Shown in pieces: positions 6,722-16,102 of a stretch of 39,836 nt of DNA. A program made the position numbers and the translations under genes. The notes under the pieces are model-generated. The model was not told the origin of the DNA. It saw nothing but the letters and a program-made list of their open reading frames with translations, and ran no database searches. Origin of the DNA: Spirochaetia bacterium (GTDB taxonomy: Bacteria; Spirochaetota; Spirochaetia; Sphaerochaetales; Sphaerochaetaceae); contig RZYO01000014.1 in the NCBI GenBank assembly GCA_009930325.1, forward strand, positions 1 to 39,836, given 5' to 3'. Position 1 is the stretch's first letter. Each line of letters opens with the position of its first letter.

Positions 6722-8480
6722 ATTATTTGAATTAAGAAAAATAATGAAAAGAGAACAAATTGATTGCTATTATATAAATGGTACTGACCCACATAACAGT
6801 GAATATGTTTGTCCAAGATGGAAAACAAGAGCATTTATTTCTAATTTTACAGGGAGTGCTGGTTCTGTTTTGATAACCAAAGATAGTGCTTATCTTTGGG
6901 TAGATTCAAGATATTTTATTCAAGCTGATAAACAAACTAAAGATTCAGAATTTATAGTAATGAAGATGGATATTGATAATACTCCGACTGTTAAAGAATT
7001 TATAAATAAATATATGGAAAAAGGCAGTAGAATTGGGTTTTCTAAAGACTCTTTAATGATTGAAGAAAAAAAACAGTTTGAAAAAGAATGTAAAGATGTT
7101 GAAATTGTTGTAACAGAGGATTATTTAAATGAAATTTGGGAAAACAGACCAAGTATTCCTGAAAATGAAGTTGTTGAAATGGATGTAAGTTTAACAGGCT
7201 TTTCTCGGGCTCAAAAATTAAATATGATCAGAATTTATCTTTCGGAAAAGAAAGCAGATTATGCATTTATAGCTTCTTTAGATGATATTGCTTGGACTCT
7301 AAATTTGAGAGGTAGTGATATAGATTACAATCCTGTTTTTATTTCTTATTTACTTGTAACTGTTGATAAAGCTTATTTATTTACAAGTGAAAAAAGATTT
7401 AATGAAGATATAAAAAAGAATGTTGAGAAAGATATTGAAATTTTGCCTTATGAAGTCGTTGAAACAAAATTAAAAGAACTTTTTGAAAATGATAAAACTA
7501 TTTTAATAAATGAAAATAAAGTTAATACTCTAATTGAAAAAATAATATTAGAATCAAAATTGAATGTTATTAATGAAATTGAAGTTACAACAAGATTGAA
7601 AGCTTGTAAAAATGATACAGAACTTGAAGGAATGAGAAGAGCTCACTTATTAGATGGTGTAGCAATGGTAAATTTTTTAGCAAGTTTAGATTATAAAAAT
7701 GGTGAATATAGTGAGCTTGGGTTATCAAAAAAGTTAGAAGATGAACGCTTAAGAAATAAAGAATGCTTAAATTTATCTTTTAATACTATTTCAGGATTTC
7801 AAGATAATGGAGCAATTTGTCACTATAGTGTTAATGAAGAAAGTTCAAAGAAAATTCAAGCTAATGGCTTATTAGTTTTAGATAGTGGTGGTTGTTATGA
7901 AAGTGGTACAACAGATATCACTAGAACGCTATTATTTGGTGAAGCCTCAGATGAGCAAATTAGAGATTATACTTTAGTATTAAAAGGACATATTGCATTA
8001 GCTTTACAAAGTTTCCCTCAAGGAACGAAAGGTCATCATTTAGATATTTTAGCAAGACAATATCTTTGGAATAATGGTTTAACATATTTTCATGGAACAG
8101 GACATGGTGTAGGACATAGATTAAATGTGCATGAAGGGCCACATAAAATATCTCAAGTTGTGAATGAATATCCTTTACAAAAAGGAATGATATTAAGTGA
8201 TGAGCCAGGTTTATATAAAGAAGGAAGATATGGTATAAGAATTGAGAATTTATTAGCTGTTCAAAATAATTTTAAAACAGAATTTGGACAATTTTTAAAT
8301 TTTGAAATATTAACATTATGTCCATATGAAAAAAAACTTATTGATGTTTCTCTTTTAACTGAAGTTGAATTAGAGTTTATTAATTCTTATCATGCTTGGG
8401 TTTATGAGGAATTAAATACTTTAATTGATAAAGAGGCAATCCCTTATTTAAGAGAAGCTACATCACCAATATATAAATAA
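6705..8480 (+). CDS. Xaa-Pro aminopeptidase (M24B family)
   Basis: A 591-residue aminopeptidase P-type metalloenzyme that removes N-terminal residues preceding proline. Two creatinase-like N-terminal domains (about 1-140 and 165-300) precede the pita-bread catalytic domain, where all five metal ligands can be placed: Asp393, Asp404, His467, Glu500 and Glu514; the 11-residue Asp-Asp spacing matches E. coli PepP. A C-terminal block of about 60 residues is typical of the long M24B type. The start is GTG, six bases after AGGAG (6694-6698), inside the end of lgt, so the gene is probably co-transcribed and coupled to lgt. Confidence 0.95.
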   Translation: MNIESKLFELRKIMKREQIDCYYINGTDPHNSEYVCPRWKTRAFISNFTGSAGSVLITKDSAYLWVDSRYFIQADKQTKDSEFIVMKMDIDNTPTVKEFINKYMEKGSRIGFSKDSLMIEEKKQFEKECKDVEIVVTEDYLNEIWENRPSIPENEVVEMDVSLTGFSRAQKLNMIRIYLSEKKADYAFIASLDDIAWTLNLRGSDIDYNPVFISYLLVTVDKAYLFTSEKRFNEDIKKNVEKDIEILPYEVVETKLKELFENDKTILINENKVNTLIEKIILESKLNVINEIEVTTRLKACKNDTELEGMRRAHLLDGVAMVNFLASLDYKNGEYSELGLSKKLEDERLRNKECLNLSFNTISGFQDNGAICHYSVNEESSKKIQANGLLVLDSGGCYESGTTDITRTLLFGEASDEQIRDYTLVLKGHIALALQSFPQGTKGHHLDILARQYLWNNGLTYFHGTGHGVGHRLNVHEGPHKISQVVNEYPLQKGMILSDEPGLYKEGRYGIRIENLLAVQNNFKTEFGQFLNFEILTLCPYEKKLIDVSLLTEVELEFINSYHAWVYEELNTLIDKEAIPYLREATSPIYK

Positions 8481-8511
8481 TATTTAATGTAATTAAATTT
8501 TGAAAGTGTAT

Positions 8512-8566
8512 AATTCTTATAGCTTTACTAAAGATACTTTATTATAGTAATCTTAATATAAGAATT
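8512..8566. repeat. Nested imperfect hairpin between the M24B gene and gpmI
   Basis: Outer arms AATTCTTAT (8512-8520) and ATAAGAATT (8558-8566) are perfect. Inner arms AAGATACT (8531-8538) and AGTAATCTT (8546-8554) pair with one bulged base around a seven-base loop. A perfect TATAAT (8509-8514) overlaps the left arm but has no recognisable -35 partner. There is no T-run, so it is not a standard terminator; it may be a leader or RNA-processing structure of gpmI. Confidence 0.4.
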
Positions 8567-8607
8567 GAGTAAATAATTATCAATAATAAAATTAGGAGAA
8601 ATACTAA

Positions 8608-10254
8608 ATGGTCAATGCTTTAAACAAAAATGGTAAGATAAGTCGAAAAGGACCTGTAGTTCTTGTTATAATGGACGGCGTAGGTTTTGGTAAATATCGT
8701 GAAGGCGATGCTGTTGCATCTGCTCATACTGAAACTTTAAATAAATTATATAAAAATAGTCCTTGGACAAAATTAAAAGCACATGGAACAGCTGTTGGTT
8801 TACCATCAGATGATGATATGGGTAATAGTGAAGTAGGACATAATGCAATGGGTTGTGGTAGAGTCTTTGCTCAAGGCGCAAAATTAGTTGCAAAATCTAT
8901 TTCTTCAAAAGCTATGTTTACAGGTGAAACTTGGACAAAATTAATTAAAAACGCAAAAACAAATAATTCAACACTTCATTTTATTGGATTATTATCAGAT
9001 GGTAATGTTCACTCTCATATTGATAATTTAAAAGCAATGGTTTTACAAGCAAAAGAGGATGGTGTTTCTAAGGTAAGAATTCATGCTTTATTAGATGGTA
9101 GAGATGTTGGAGAAAAAAGTGCTTTAGATTATTTTGATCCTTTTGAAGCCTTTTTAGCTGAGTTATCGGACAATAAATTTGATGCTAGAATTGCTTCAGG
9201 TGGTGGAAGAATGGTAATAACCATGGATAGATATAACGCTAACTGGGACATGGTTAAAAAAGGTTGGGAGACACATGTTTTAGGTGAAGGTAGAATGTTT
9301 GATTCTGCTCACCAAGCTATTGAAACATTAAGAGAAGAAACAGGTGCTATTGACCAAGATTTACCTCCTTTTGTTGTTGCAAAAGATAACAAACCTGTTG
9401 GTACTATTGAAGATAATGATAGTGTAATTTTATTTAACTTTAGAGGAGATAGAGCTTTAGAAATAACAAAAGCTTTTGAAGCTGAAGAATTAACAGAATT
9501 TGATAGAAAAAGATATCCTAAAGTTCAATATGCTGGAATGATGGAATACGATGGTGATTTACATGTTCCTGCTCAGTATTTAGTTTCTCCTCCATCAATT
9601 GATAAGACTATGGCTGAATATTTATGCGCTTCAAATGTTAGACAATTTTCAATTTCTGAAACACAAAAATTTGGTCATGTTACATATTTCTTTAATGGAA
9701 ATAAATCTGGTAAATTTGATGAAAATTTAGAAGAGTATGTTGAAATTTTATCTGATATTCTTCCTTTTGAACAAAGACCATGGATGAAATGTGCAGAGAT
9801 TGCTGATAGAGTAATAAAAGAAATAAATGAAGGATCTTGGGATCTTATTAAGTTAAATTTCCCTAACGGAGATATGGTTGGACATACCGGAATTTATGAA
9901 GCTGTTATTTGTTCTATGGAAGCAATGGATCTTCAAATTGGTAGAATAAAAAAAGCTATTGAAGAAAAAGGTGGTGTATTAGTAATTACCGCAGATCATG
10001 GTAATGCAGATGATATGTTTGAACATGCTAAAAATGGTGATGTAAAATATAAAGCTTCTGGAGAACCAAGTGCAAAGACTTCACATTCTTTAAATCCTGT
10101 ACCTTGTATTATTTATGACCCACAATATAATGGTGAATATGATTTAACCTTAAATGAAAAATTAGGTATTAGTTCTATTCCTGCCACTTTAATGAATTTC
10201 TTAGGATTTGATGCACCAAAAGATTATGATAAATCAATTATTAATTTAAAATAA
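8608..10254 (+). CDS. gpmI: 2,3-bisphosphoglycerate-independent phosphoglycerate mutase
   Basis: A 548-residue metal-dependent iPGM of the alkaline phosphatase superfamily, which interconverts 3- and 2-phosphoglycerate in glycolysis. The N-terminal LVIMDGVGFG carries the first metal-binding Asp; the phosphoryl-accepting serine is Ser74 in DMGNSEVGH. The central phosphotransferase insert includes LLDGRDV and SGGGRMVITMDRY. The C-terminal TADHGNAD and KTSHSLNPVP supply the remaining metal ligands. It is somewhat longer than the roughly 510 residues of many bacterial forms. AGGAG (8594-8598) supports the start. A terminator follows 24 bases after the stop. Confidence 0.97.
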   Translation: MVNALNKNGKISRKGPVVLVIMDGVGFGKYREGDAVASAHTETLNKLYKNSPWTKLKAHGTAVGLPSDDDMGNSEVGHNAMGCGRVFAQGAKLVAKSISSKAMFTGETWTKLIKNAKTNNSTLHFIGLLSDGNVHSHIDNLKAMVLQAKEDGVSKVRIHALLDGRDVGEKSALDYFDPFEAFLAELSDNKFDARIASGGGRMVITMDRYNANWDMVKKGWETHVLGEGRMFDSAHQAIETLREETGAIDQDLPPFVVAKDNKPVGTIEDNDSVILFNFRGDRALEITKAFEAEELTEFDRKRYPKVQYAGMMEYDGDLHVPAQYLVSPPSIDKTMAEYLCASNVRQFSISETQKFGHVTYFFNGNKSGKFDENLEEYVEILSDILPFEQRPWMKCAEIADRVIKEINEGSWDLIKLNFPNGDMVGHTGIYEAVICSMEAMDLQIGRIKKAIEEKGGVLVITADHGNADDMFEHAKNGDVKYKASGEPSAKTSHSLNPVPCIIYDPQYNGEYDLTLNEKLGISSIPATLMNFLGFDAPKDYDKSIINLK

Positions 10255-10277
10255 TTAAGATATTATAAAAAATAAGT

Positions 10278-10307
10278 AAGAGAGAATGTTAATCATTCTC
10301 TCTTTTT
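10278..10307. terminator. Terminator after gpmI
   Basis: An 11-bp stem (10278-10288 with 10294-10304, core GAGAGAATG/CATTCTCTC) with a five-base loop and a T-run on the plus strand. The convergent membrane-protein gene ends at 10306, so its stop codon overlaps the T-run. Confidence 0.85.
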
Positions 10308-11073
10308 ATATTGAATAAGACTTCATATTAATAATTAACGTAATTGAACTAGTAATTAATAAAATTAATAAAAAGAAAATTAAAAGGATTGGCAAAGAAA
10401 GAGAACTTTTTAAAATTGCTATCGAAAGTATAAAAAAACAATATGAATAAGTTTTTAATTTATTATGAGATGTTTTATCTTTTAAATATGAGGGAATAAA
10501 ACTTAAAATTGCAAAAAAAGAAAGGAAAAAATAAAAACTTTTAAATAATGGGGATAGTGTTATCATTTTTAAAGGCTCTGAAATAGTCGGACTACTAATA
10601 TTTATAAAAGAACTAATTACTAAAGAAAAACTTAATGTAAATAACACATTTTGATTATACCCTTTTATGTTAGATCTTTTTTGATTAAGTCCACAAAGAA
10701 TAAAGAATAAAAGAGAAGAGATTAATGAGAAAATATGTATTTTACCAATAGAAATAGGAGAAAGCAAAATAATATTTGTTAATTTTTGAAAGCTTGGTAG
10801 AACTATTATTCCATCCAAGGATAAGGCTAATAAGACATAATGAAAAAGAGGAGAGTCCCCCCATTTTCTGGGTTCACTCATTTGGCATAATTGAATAGCT
10901 AAATACTCATAAACGATTAATTGAATAATATTTGAAATAAAAATTGAATGAATACTTGAAAGATCCTTGTTAAATCTTAATGCTTCAATTGTAGAAAAAA
11001 TAATTAAACTTATAAAAAACAATGAAATAATACTTTGAATAATTACAAGTAAATATTGATATTTTTTTTTCAT
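10306..11073 (-). CDS. Hypothetical multi-pass membrane protein
   Basis: A 255-residue protein of no family I recognise. It consists almost entirely of hydrophobic segments separated by short polar loops (about seven or eight possible helices), with few charged residues outside Lys-rich connectors; the N-terminus MKKKYQYLLVIIQS suggests the cytoplasmic side. I choose ATG 11073, which has GAGG four to five bases upstream, over an in-frame ATG at 11124 whose coding would run into a hairpin region. It lies downstream of the symporter gene in the same direction, separated by a terminator-like hairpin, so it may be partly co-transcribed. Confidence 0.7.
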   Translation of the reverse strand: MKKKYQYLLVIIQSIISLFFISLIIFSTIEALRFNKDLSSIHSIFISNIIQLIVYEYLAIQLCQMSEPRKWGDSPLFHYVLLALSLDGIIVLPSFQKLTNIILLSPISIGKIHIFSLISSLLFFILCGLNQKRSNIKGYNQNVLFTLSFSLVISSFINISSPTISEPLKMITLSPLFKSFYFFLSFFAILSFIPSYLKDKTSHNKLKTYSYCFFILSIAILKSSLSLPILLIFFLLILLITSSITLIINMKSYSI

Positions 11074-11099
11074 AAAGTCCTCTATTATTTTTATAATAA

Positions 11100-11133
11100 A
11101 AGGACTTATTTGTAAAAAATACAAAAAGTCCTT
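11100..11133 (-). terminator. Hairpin after the symporter gene
   Basis: AAGGACTT (11100-11107) pairs with AAGTCCTT (11126-11133), and inside it TTTGTA (11109-11114) pairs with TACAAA (11120-11125) around an A5 loop. On the minus strand a short T-rich stretch follows. It probably acts as a terminator or attenuator between the symporter and the membrane protein. Confidence 0.55.
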
Positions 11134-11151
11134 AATTTTTTTATCTAGAAT

Positions 11152-12420
11152 TTATAGCATATTTTCATATGGTACATTTACTAATTGAGATAATCCTTTT
11201 TCTTTTTGCAAAATCCAAATGTTTGTTGTAGCTGAAGTAAAAGAGCCGATTAGAACATCAATCATAGTTCCTATTCCACAAAGTAAAGGTAAAACACCTA
11301 CAAGAGACATTTCAGCAGTCTCTAAATCGATTGATAGCATTTTTAATGTAAAGTAAGTAATGAAAAATACTTCAAAGCCTAAAAAGAAACTACTAAAGAA
11401 AGAAACAAATGTTGAACATAAGGCAATAAAGATAGATAGAGATAAACTAGGACTATTTCCGGTTGTAGCATAAATAAGAGAAGCAATCGTAAAGGATGCA
11501 ATCATCGAGCTACCACCTCTTGATACAATTGTTGTAATTGAAATAGAGGTTGAGGATACTCTTTTTTGAACACCAAGGTTCATTCTTGATAAAGAAAAAT
11601 TTATTGGTGTAGCAAAAAAGATATTTGCTGAAAATAAACCAGCTAATAAAGCAGCCAAAGATCTATAAATAATTTTATAAGGATTTTCTTTAAAGCCTGT
11701 TGTGATAGCAAAAAATAATGGAAGAATTAATAGTATTGCAATTAAAGAAAGTATTATTAGAGCTAAAACAAAAGAAGGTGCAACAAATATTGTAGCTTCA
11801 TCTTGCAATACTGCAAAAAATGATGCAGAAGCAATATATACAAAAGCAAAACCATATAATGCATAGGCTCTACTTAATTTAAACATAACTTCACTAAATG
11901 AGTTAACTGTTACATAAGCAGGTCTTAATACATCACTTGACGGTTTAAGGAAATATCCAAATAAAAAAGCAATAAATACAATTGGAGCAAGAAGGTTTTG
12001 TGAGGCTGCTAAAGTATAAAATGGATTAACAGGAGAAAACGCTTCTTTAACTACAGAAAGTGAAGTTTCAATATATTTTATAACAGCACTTGTCCCTGCA
12101 CCAGCACTAGATGAAGCAGGAAATGAGATAGGAAATATTGAAAATAGAAAAATACCCAAAAGGGATAATAAAAGAGAAGAAAGAATTGTCCAAACAAACG
12201 TTGAAGCAAATAATCTTCCACCCATTTTATCTTTTCTCAAAGAGGCTATCCCAGAAGCAAAAGTAATTAATACTATTGGGAATAGAATAAATCCTCCAAA
12301 TTGAATTATAAAAGAGGAAAACGATTGAATAAATAAAATATAGGTATCAAATTGCCCTAAAAGTAAAGTTGTTGCTAAACCTAAAAAGGTTGCAACTAAA
12401 TATGTAATCCAAGTTTTCAT
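11152..12420 (-). CDS. Dicarboxylate/amino acid:cation symporter (DAACS family)
   Basis: A 422-residue inner-membrane secondary transporter of the GltP/DctA/SdcS type. The early segment FILFPIVLITFASGIASLRKD matches the conserved start of the family, and the serine-rich re-entrant loop STSISITTIVSRGGSSMIASF followed by the late segments with GTMIDVLIGSFTSATTNIW corresponds to hairpin 1 to TM8 and hairpin 2. The substrate (glutamate, aspartate or C4-dicarboxylates) cannot be read from sequence; the usual NMDGT sodium motif is not evident, so assignment within the family is open. No Shine-Dalgarno precedes the ATG. Confidence 0.82.
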   Translation of the reverse strand: MKTWITYLVATFLGLATTLLLGQFDTYILFIQSFSSFIIQFGGFILFPIVLITFASGIASLRKDKMGGRLFASTFVWTILSSLLLSLLGIFLFSIFPISFPASSSAGAGTSAVIKYIETSLSVVKEAFSPVNPFYTLAASQNLLAPIVFIAFLFGYFLKPSSDVLRPAYVTVNSFSEVMFKLSRAYALYGFAFVYIASASFFAVLQDEATIFVAPSFVLALIILSLIAILLILPLFFAITTGFKENPYKIIYRSLAALLAGLFSANIFFATPINFSLSRMNLGVQKRVSSTSISITTIVSRGGSSMIASFTIASLIYATTGNSPSLSLSIFIALCSTFVSFFSSFFLGFEVFFITYFTLKMLSIDLETAEMSLVGVLPLLCGIGTMIDVLIGSFTSATTNIWILQKEKGLSQLVNVPYENML

Positions 12421-12426
12421 ATAATT

Positions 12427-12455
12427 AGATTACATTAACATTCAATACAAGTCAA
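12427..12455 (-). promoter_or_regulatory. Promoter of the symporter gene, leaderless geometry
   Basis: On the minus strand, TTGACT (12450-12455, 5 of 6), a 17-base spacer and TAATCT (12427-12432, 3 of 6) end six bases before the ATG. The -10 is weak, but spacing and lack of a ribosome binding site match the other leaderless cases in the window. Confidence 0.42.
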
Positions 12456-12600
12456 TTAAATATACTATTTAGAGTTTATTATTTAAGGTTTATTGAAAAA
12501 TGAATTTTAATATTTTTGATAATTGTAATTTGTATATAATTTTGAAATTATTTAAAATCTTATCCTTTTATATAATATTTGATTTCTTTGAAAAAAATAA

Positions 12601-12626
12601 AAAAGGAGAGATTTTTCTCTCCTTTT
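12601..12626 (-). terminator. Terminator of the GH13 gene
   Basis: AAAAGGAGAGA (12601-12611) pairs with TCTCTCCTTTT (12616-12626) around a four-base loop. On the minus strand it follows the GH13 stop by four bases and is followed by a long T-rich tract. Confidence 0.88.
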
Positions 12627-12630
12627 ATTG

Positions 12631-15600
12631 TTAATCTATATTCTTTAGAAAGTTTTCTAATTTATATTCTGAGATTTCTTCGGCTTTTAACAATTTTGAT
12701 ATATATGATTCTACATCAAAGGGTTCTTTTTCAAAAACAGCTTTTGATAAAGCACTTAAAACAATTAATTCCTGTACAGCTTCTTTTTTATACCAAGTAA
12801 CATTATTATAATCGTTACATAATGTATATTTTTTTATAAAAGGATTATCAAATAAAGATTTATAACTTAGTTTATTATCTTTTTCAAGAAGTTTAAAACT
12901 TCCTAAATAAATTGAAATTCCTTCAATAATATGATTAATTTCTTTTTTATTTATTTCTAATTTAGATAATGCTTCTTTATAAAAATGATGAAGAAGCAAT
13001 TTATTACAAAGTTTATTAATCTTGTCATAAGAAGATTCTTTTTCTATAAAAGGATAAATAAATAAACTAGCAGATATAATTATTGGAAGTTCATCCATAA
13101 TAAATGCTGTATTAGATAAAATAACATTATTTTTGAATAATCTTGAAAAATTATCAAAAGAATCTAACATAATTTTTTGGTCAAGTGCTCTTGGTTTGTT
13201 TGATAGGTATGTTTTTTCTACTTCACTTAATGCAGAATATGATGCTGGAAGATAAGAATAAAGTTGAACTATTTGTAAAATCAATTTTTTATTAAGAGCT
13301 ATAGTAGAAGACCCTTTACAAATATTGTCTAATGTTTTTAAGAAAAATGGAGATCTTAAATTATCCATTGCTTTATAAACAGGACTTAATCTCATTGCAT
13401 TTATTTCTAAGTTAATATCTTCAACTCCAGAATTAGATAGATGTGAATATAATTTACTATAAGCACCATCTATATCTTCTACTTCTCTTATATCAAGTAA
13501 TACTTTAGTTTCATATCCATTTAGATGTATCCAGAAGCCTTCATCATATATTTTTAATGATGGAGTTAAATATGTTAAGCCATCGTTAAAATTTTTATAT
13601 ATTAAAAAGGTTTTTCCACTTAATGATAAATTTAAATTTTCAGCGATATTTGAAACAACTTTTATATTTGTGTTTTTATCAAGTTTAGGGGCTGATAGTT
13701 TAATATTGCCTTCTACACTTTCGTATTGATTATTATAAAAAACAAGTGTTTTTTCATTTTCTGTTCCATTAGAATAGCAGAAAACAGCTTTCTTTCTATT
13801 CCCATATTCAAGTAAATCATAAATATTAAAGTATTGAACACCGCTAAATAGATATCGTTTTTTTAGAAGAGGGAATATTTTTTTATAGTGTTCATTAATT
13901 AACCATTCATTTGGCCATTCATCCCAATATGCTTTTTTATATTCCATTCCATATTTTTCTTTAAACCCTTCTATTTGACCGTGGCCAAACATTGGTAATC
14001 CTGGCATGGTTGATAATAGTGTACACACTCCAAAATATTTATCGCCATCTCCAAATTGTCCAATAGCAGTTTCTTCATCAGGGTTACTCATAAAGTTAAC
14101 ATAGCGTTTTAATATTTCAGGATCAAAAGATAAAGTCGTTTTTATTGATTCAATATATTTATTGTTTTCTTGATTTTTTAACATATTCATAAAAGCACTA
14201 TTATATACGCGGTGCATTCCAAGTGTTCTTACAAAATACCCTTCCATCATCCAAAAAGCTTCAGCTAATAATAAAGTATCTGGTAACTCTTCAGCCATTC
14301 TATCAACAACTTCTCTCCAAAATTCTTTTGGAATTTTGTTGTTAAATTCTTCATCACTCATGCTATAAATTGTTCTACCAGCTATATCTCCACCATGTCC
14401 AAGTTTTGGATACCAAAGTCTTTGTATATGTTTTTTTGCAAGAGTCATTGCAGCATCAAATCTTATGATTGAGAAATTAAGGGCAACATGTCTTATTTCT
14501 TGAAAAACAGCTTCTCTTGTTAAAGGGTTAAGGTAATCTAATTGTGCAGTATCATTCCAGGGCATTGAAGTCCCATCATTTCCATGAAAGATATAGCTTA
14601 TTTGATTTGTGTTTTTATCTCTTCTTCTAAAGGTTACAGCTGCGTCACTTTGATTATAATAGTGATCTTCAATTTTTAATTCTATATTAGGATTTGTTGA
14701 TAAATCGGGACCTTCATATGTGTAAGAAGGGAATGGTGCGTAATCTTGTTGAATAAATAATTCAGGATTATTTATAACCCAATCGCTATCTATTCCAGTA
14801 TGATTTGGAACCATGTCAGAGGCTAATCTAATTCCTCTAATATCACATCTTTCTTTTAGATTTTTAAGAGCTTGCCAACCTCCAATACTTTCAGATATTT
14901 GATTGTTTTTTAAAGAGTAAGCGGAAGCTTCTGCTTCCTGGTTTCCACAAAGATTTTTAATTTTTTTACTAGCATCACTTCTTTGCCAAAGCCCTATTAA
15001 CCATAATGCTGTAAAGCCTCTATTTTTTAAATTATCTAATTCTTCATCAGGAATTTGATCTAAATTAGTAATAGGTCTATTATAGTATTTAGATAATTGA
15101 TCTAGCCAAACAAGAGTGCTTTTCGCAATCATTACTACATTTGGCATCCAATTTCTATCGTCAGTAAAGGCTTCATATTCAATTTCAAAAGAAGAATAGT
15201 CTGGAACATAAGTCTCACTTTTTCCACCTCCCCCATTATTATCAAAAAATACGGGTTTGTTCTCTTCTTTTTCTAAATCAATTGCTTTTATTAAATTAAT
15301 TTTTATTTCTTCTGATAATAAATCAGCCCACTCCTCAAGAATGAAATTTATTTGATCAATTAATGAATCTGGATGCAAAATAGAAGGAGTTAATAAAAAT
15401 GTAAATAAATCATCTTCACTTCCATAGACATTGTTATTTGAGAATTCTCCCATGATAGCTGAAAGAGCTTTTGAAGCTGGGGGGAATTTCAATTCTTCTC
15501 TATATATTAAAGGCTTTATTGCTTTCATTAGAGCTGGATTATGAGTCATAACTCTATGTATAAAAAACCCTCTAGCTGTTTCTTCTGTGAATTGTTCTAT

Positions 15601-15957
15601 CGATAATTCTTGAGAAGCAATAAGAGGTGATGGAAATTCTTTAGCATAGAAGGCTAGGACTTGATTAACAGATCTATTTTTTGTAACTAGTGGAGTTATT
15701 CTAGAAAAGAAATCATTATTGTTATCTTGTAAATACTGGCTAATTAAATTTTGATATAAATAATGGAGTATTGCACATGTATTCAACTTTGAAGCACTTA
15801 TATAATCGGAGTTTACTATATTTTTATTATATTTATATGATAAATCTTGAGATTGTTTATAATAAGATGAAATAGGATTGTCTGTTTTAAAATAAATAGA
15901 ATAATCTTTTATTTGAGATCTAACAATATTAGATATACGAAAATCTTTTGCTGTCAT
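12631..15957 (-). CDS. Large GH13 (alpha-amylase-like) protein
   Basis: A 1108-residue protein with a GH13 (beta/alpha)8 domain in the middle (about 255-730). Conserved regions: I DMVPNH (Asp381), II IRFDAAM (nucleophile Asp501), III LAEAFW (acid/base Glu566) and IV MSNPDEE (Asp627), where the usual NHD is NPD, so a substrate-binding histidine is replaced. PGLPMFGHGQIEG follows, as in amylases. The N-terminal 250 and C-terminal 370 residues match nothing I recognise; no signal peptide is seen, so it is probably cytoplasmic and acts on glycogen or maltodextrin. AGGAGG supports the start. The subfamily is not clear. Confidence 0.85.
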   Translation of the reverse strand: MTAKDFRISNIVRSQIKDYSIYFKTDNPISSYYKQSQDLSYKYNKNIVNSDYISASKLNTCAILHYLYQNLISQYLQDNNNDFFSRITPLVTKNRSVNQVLAFYAKEFPSPLIASQELSIEQFTEETARGFFIHRVMTHNPALMKAIKPLIYREELKFPPASKALSAIMGEFSNNNVYGSEDDLFTFLLTPSILHPDSLIDQINFILEEWADLLSEEIKINLIKAIDLEKEENKPVFFDNNGGGGKSETYVPDYSSFEIEYEAFTDDRNWMPNVVMIAKSTLVWLDQLSKYYNRPITNLDQIPDEELDNLKNRGFTALWLIGLWQRSDASKKIKNLCGNQEAEASAYSLKNNQISESIGGWQALKNLKERCDIRGIRLASDMVPNHTGIDSDWVINNPELFIQQDYAPFPSYTYEGPDLSTNPNIELKIEDHYYNQSDAAVTFRRRDKNTNQISYIFHGNDGTSMPWNDTAQLDYLNPLTREAVFQEIRHVALNFSIIRFDAAMTLAKKHIQRLWYPKLGHGGDIAGRTIYSMSDEEFNNKIPKEFWREVVDRMAEELPDTLLLAEAFWMMEGYFVRTLGMHRVYNSAFMNMLKNQENNKYIESIKTTLSFDPEILKRYVNFMSNPDEETAIGQFGDGDKYFGVCTLLSTMPGLPMFGHGQIEGFKEKYGMEYKKAYWDEWPNEWLINEHYKKIFPLLKKRYLFSGVQYFNIYDLLEYGNRKKAVFCYSNGTENEKTLVFYNNQYESVEGNIKLSAPKLDKNTNIKVVSNIAENLNLSLSGKTFLIYKNFNDGLTYLTPSLKIYDEGFWIHLNGYETKVLLDIREVEDIDGAYSKLYSHLSNSGVEDINLEINAMRLSPVYKAMDNLRSPFFLKTLDNICKGSSTIALNKKLILQIVQLYSYLPASYSALSEVEKTYLSNKPRALDQKIMLDSFDNFSRLFKNNVILSNTAFIMDELPIIISASLFIYPFIEKESSYDKINKLCNKLLLHHFYKEALSKLEINKKEINHIIEGISIYLGSFKLLEKDNKLSYKSLFDNPFIKKYTLCNDYNNVTWYKKEAVQELIVLSALSKAVFEKEPFDVESYISKLLKAEEISEYKLENFLKNID

Positions 15958-15978
15958 AAAGCCTCCTGAATATAATGC

Positions 15979-16007
15979 AGTATAGCATATTTTTTTTACC
16001 TAGTTAA
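15979..16007 (-). promoter_or_regulatory. Promoter of the GH13 gene
   Basis: On the minus strand, TTAACT (16002-16007, 4 of 6), a 17-base spacer and TATACT (15979-15984, 5 of 6). Predicted leader of about 15 bases containing AGGAGG, in contrast with the leaderless promoters nearby. Confidence 0.5.
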
Positions 16008-16072
16008 AGAATATAATTAGTAATTAACTAATCTTAGTTGATAATTTTATTAACCGGTTGATATATTTTTAC

Positions 16073-16102
16073 AATAAATTAAATTATTGTATTTAATTTA
16101 TT
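16073..16102 (-). terminator. A/T-only hairpin at the end of pth
   Basis: AATAAATTAAA (16073-16083) pairs perfectly with TTTAATTTATT (16092-16102), which overlaps the pth stop codon. A T-rich stretch follows on the minus strand. With no G:C pairs it is a weak terminator candidate. A palindrome AACCGGTT lies nearby at 16052-16059. Confidence 0.35.

Noticed and set aside
6370-6834. Minus-strand open frame of 154 codons across the lgt/M24B junction
   Set aside because: It is antisense to two well-supported genes and resembles no family.
12579-12800. Open frame of 73 codons on the plus strand
   Set aside because: It runs across the GH13 terminator and into the 3' end of that gene on the other strand; composition and context are those of a shadow frame.
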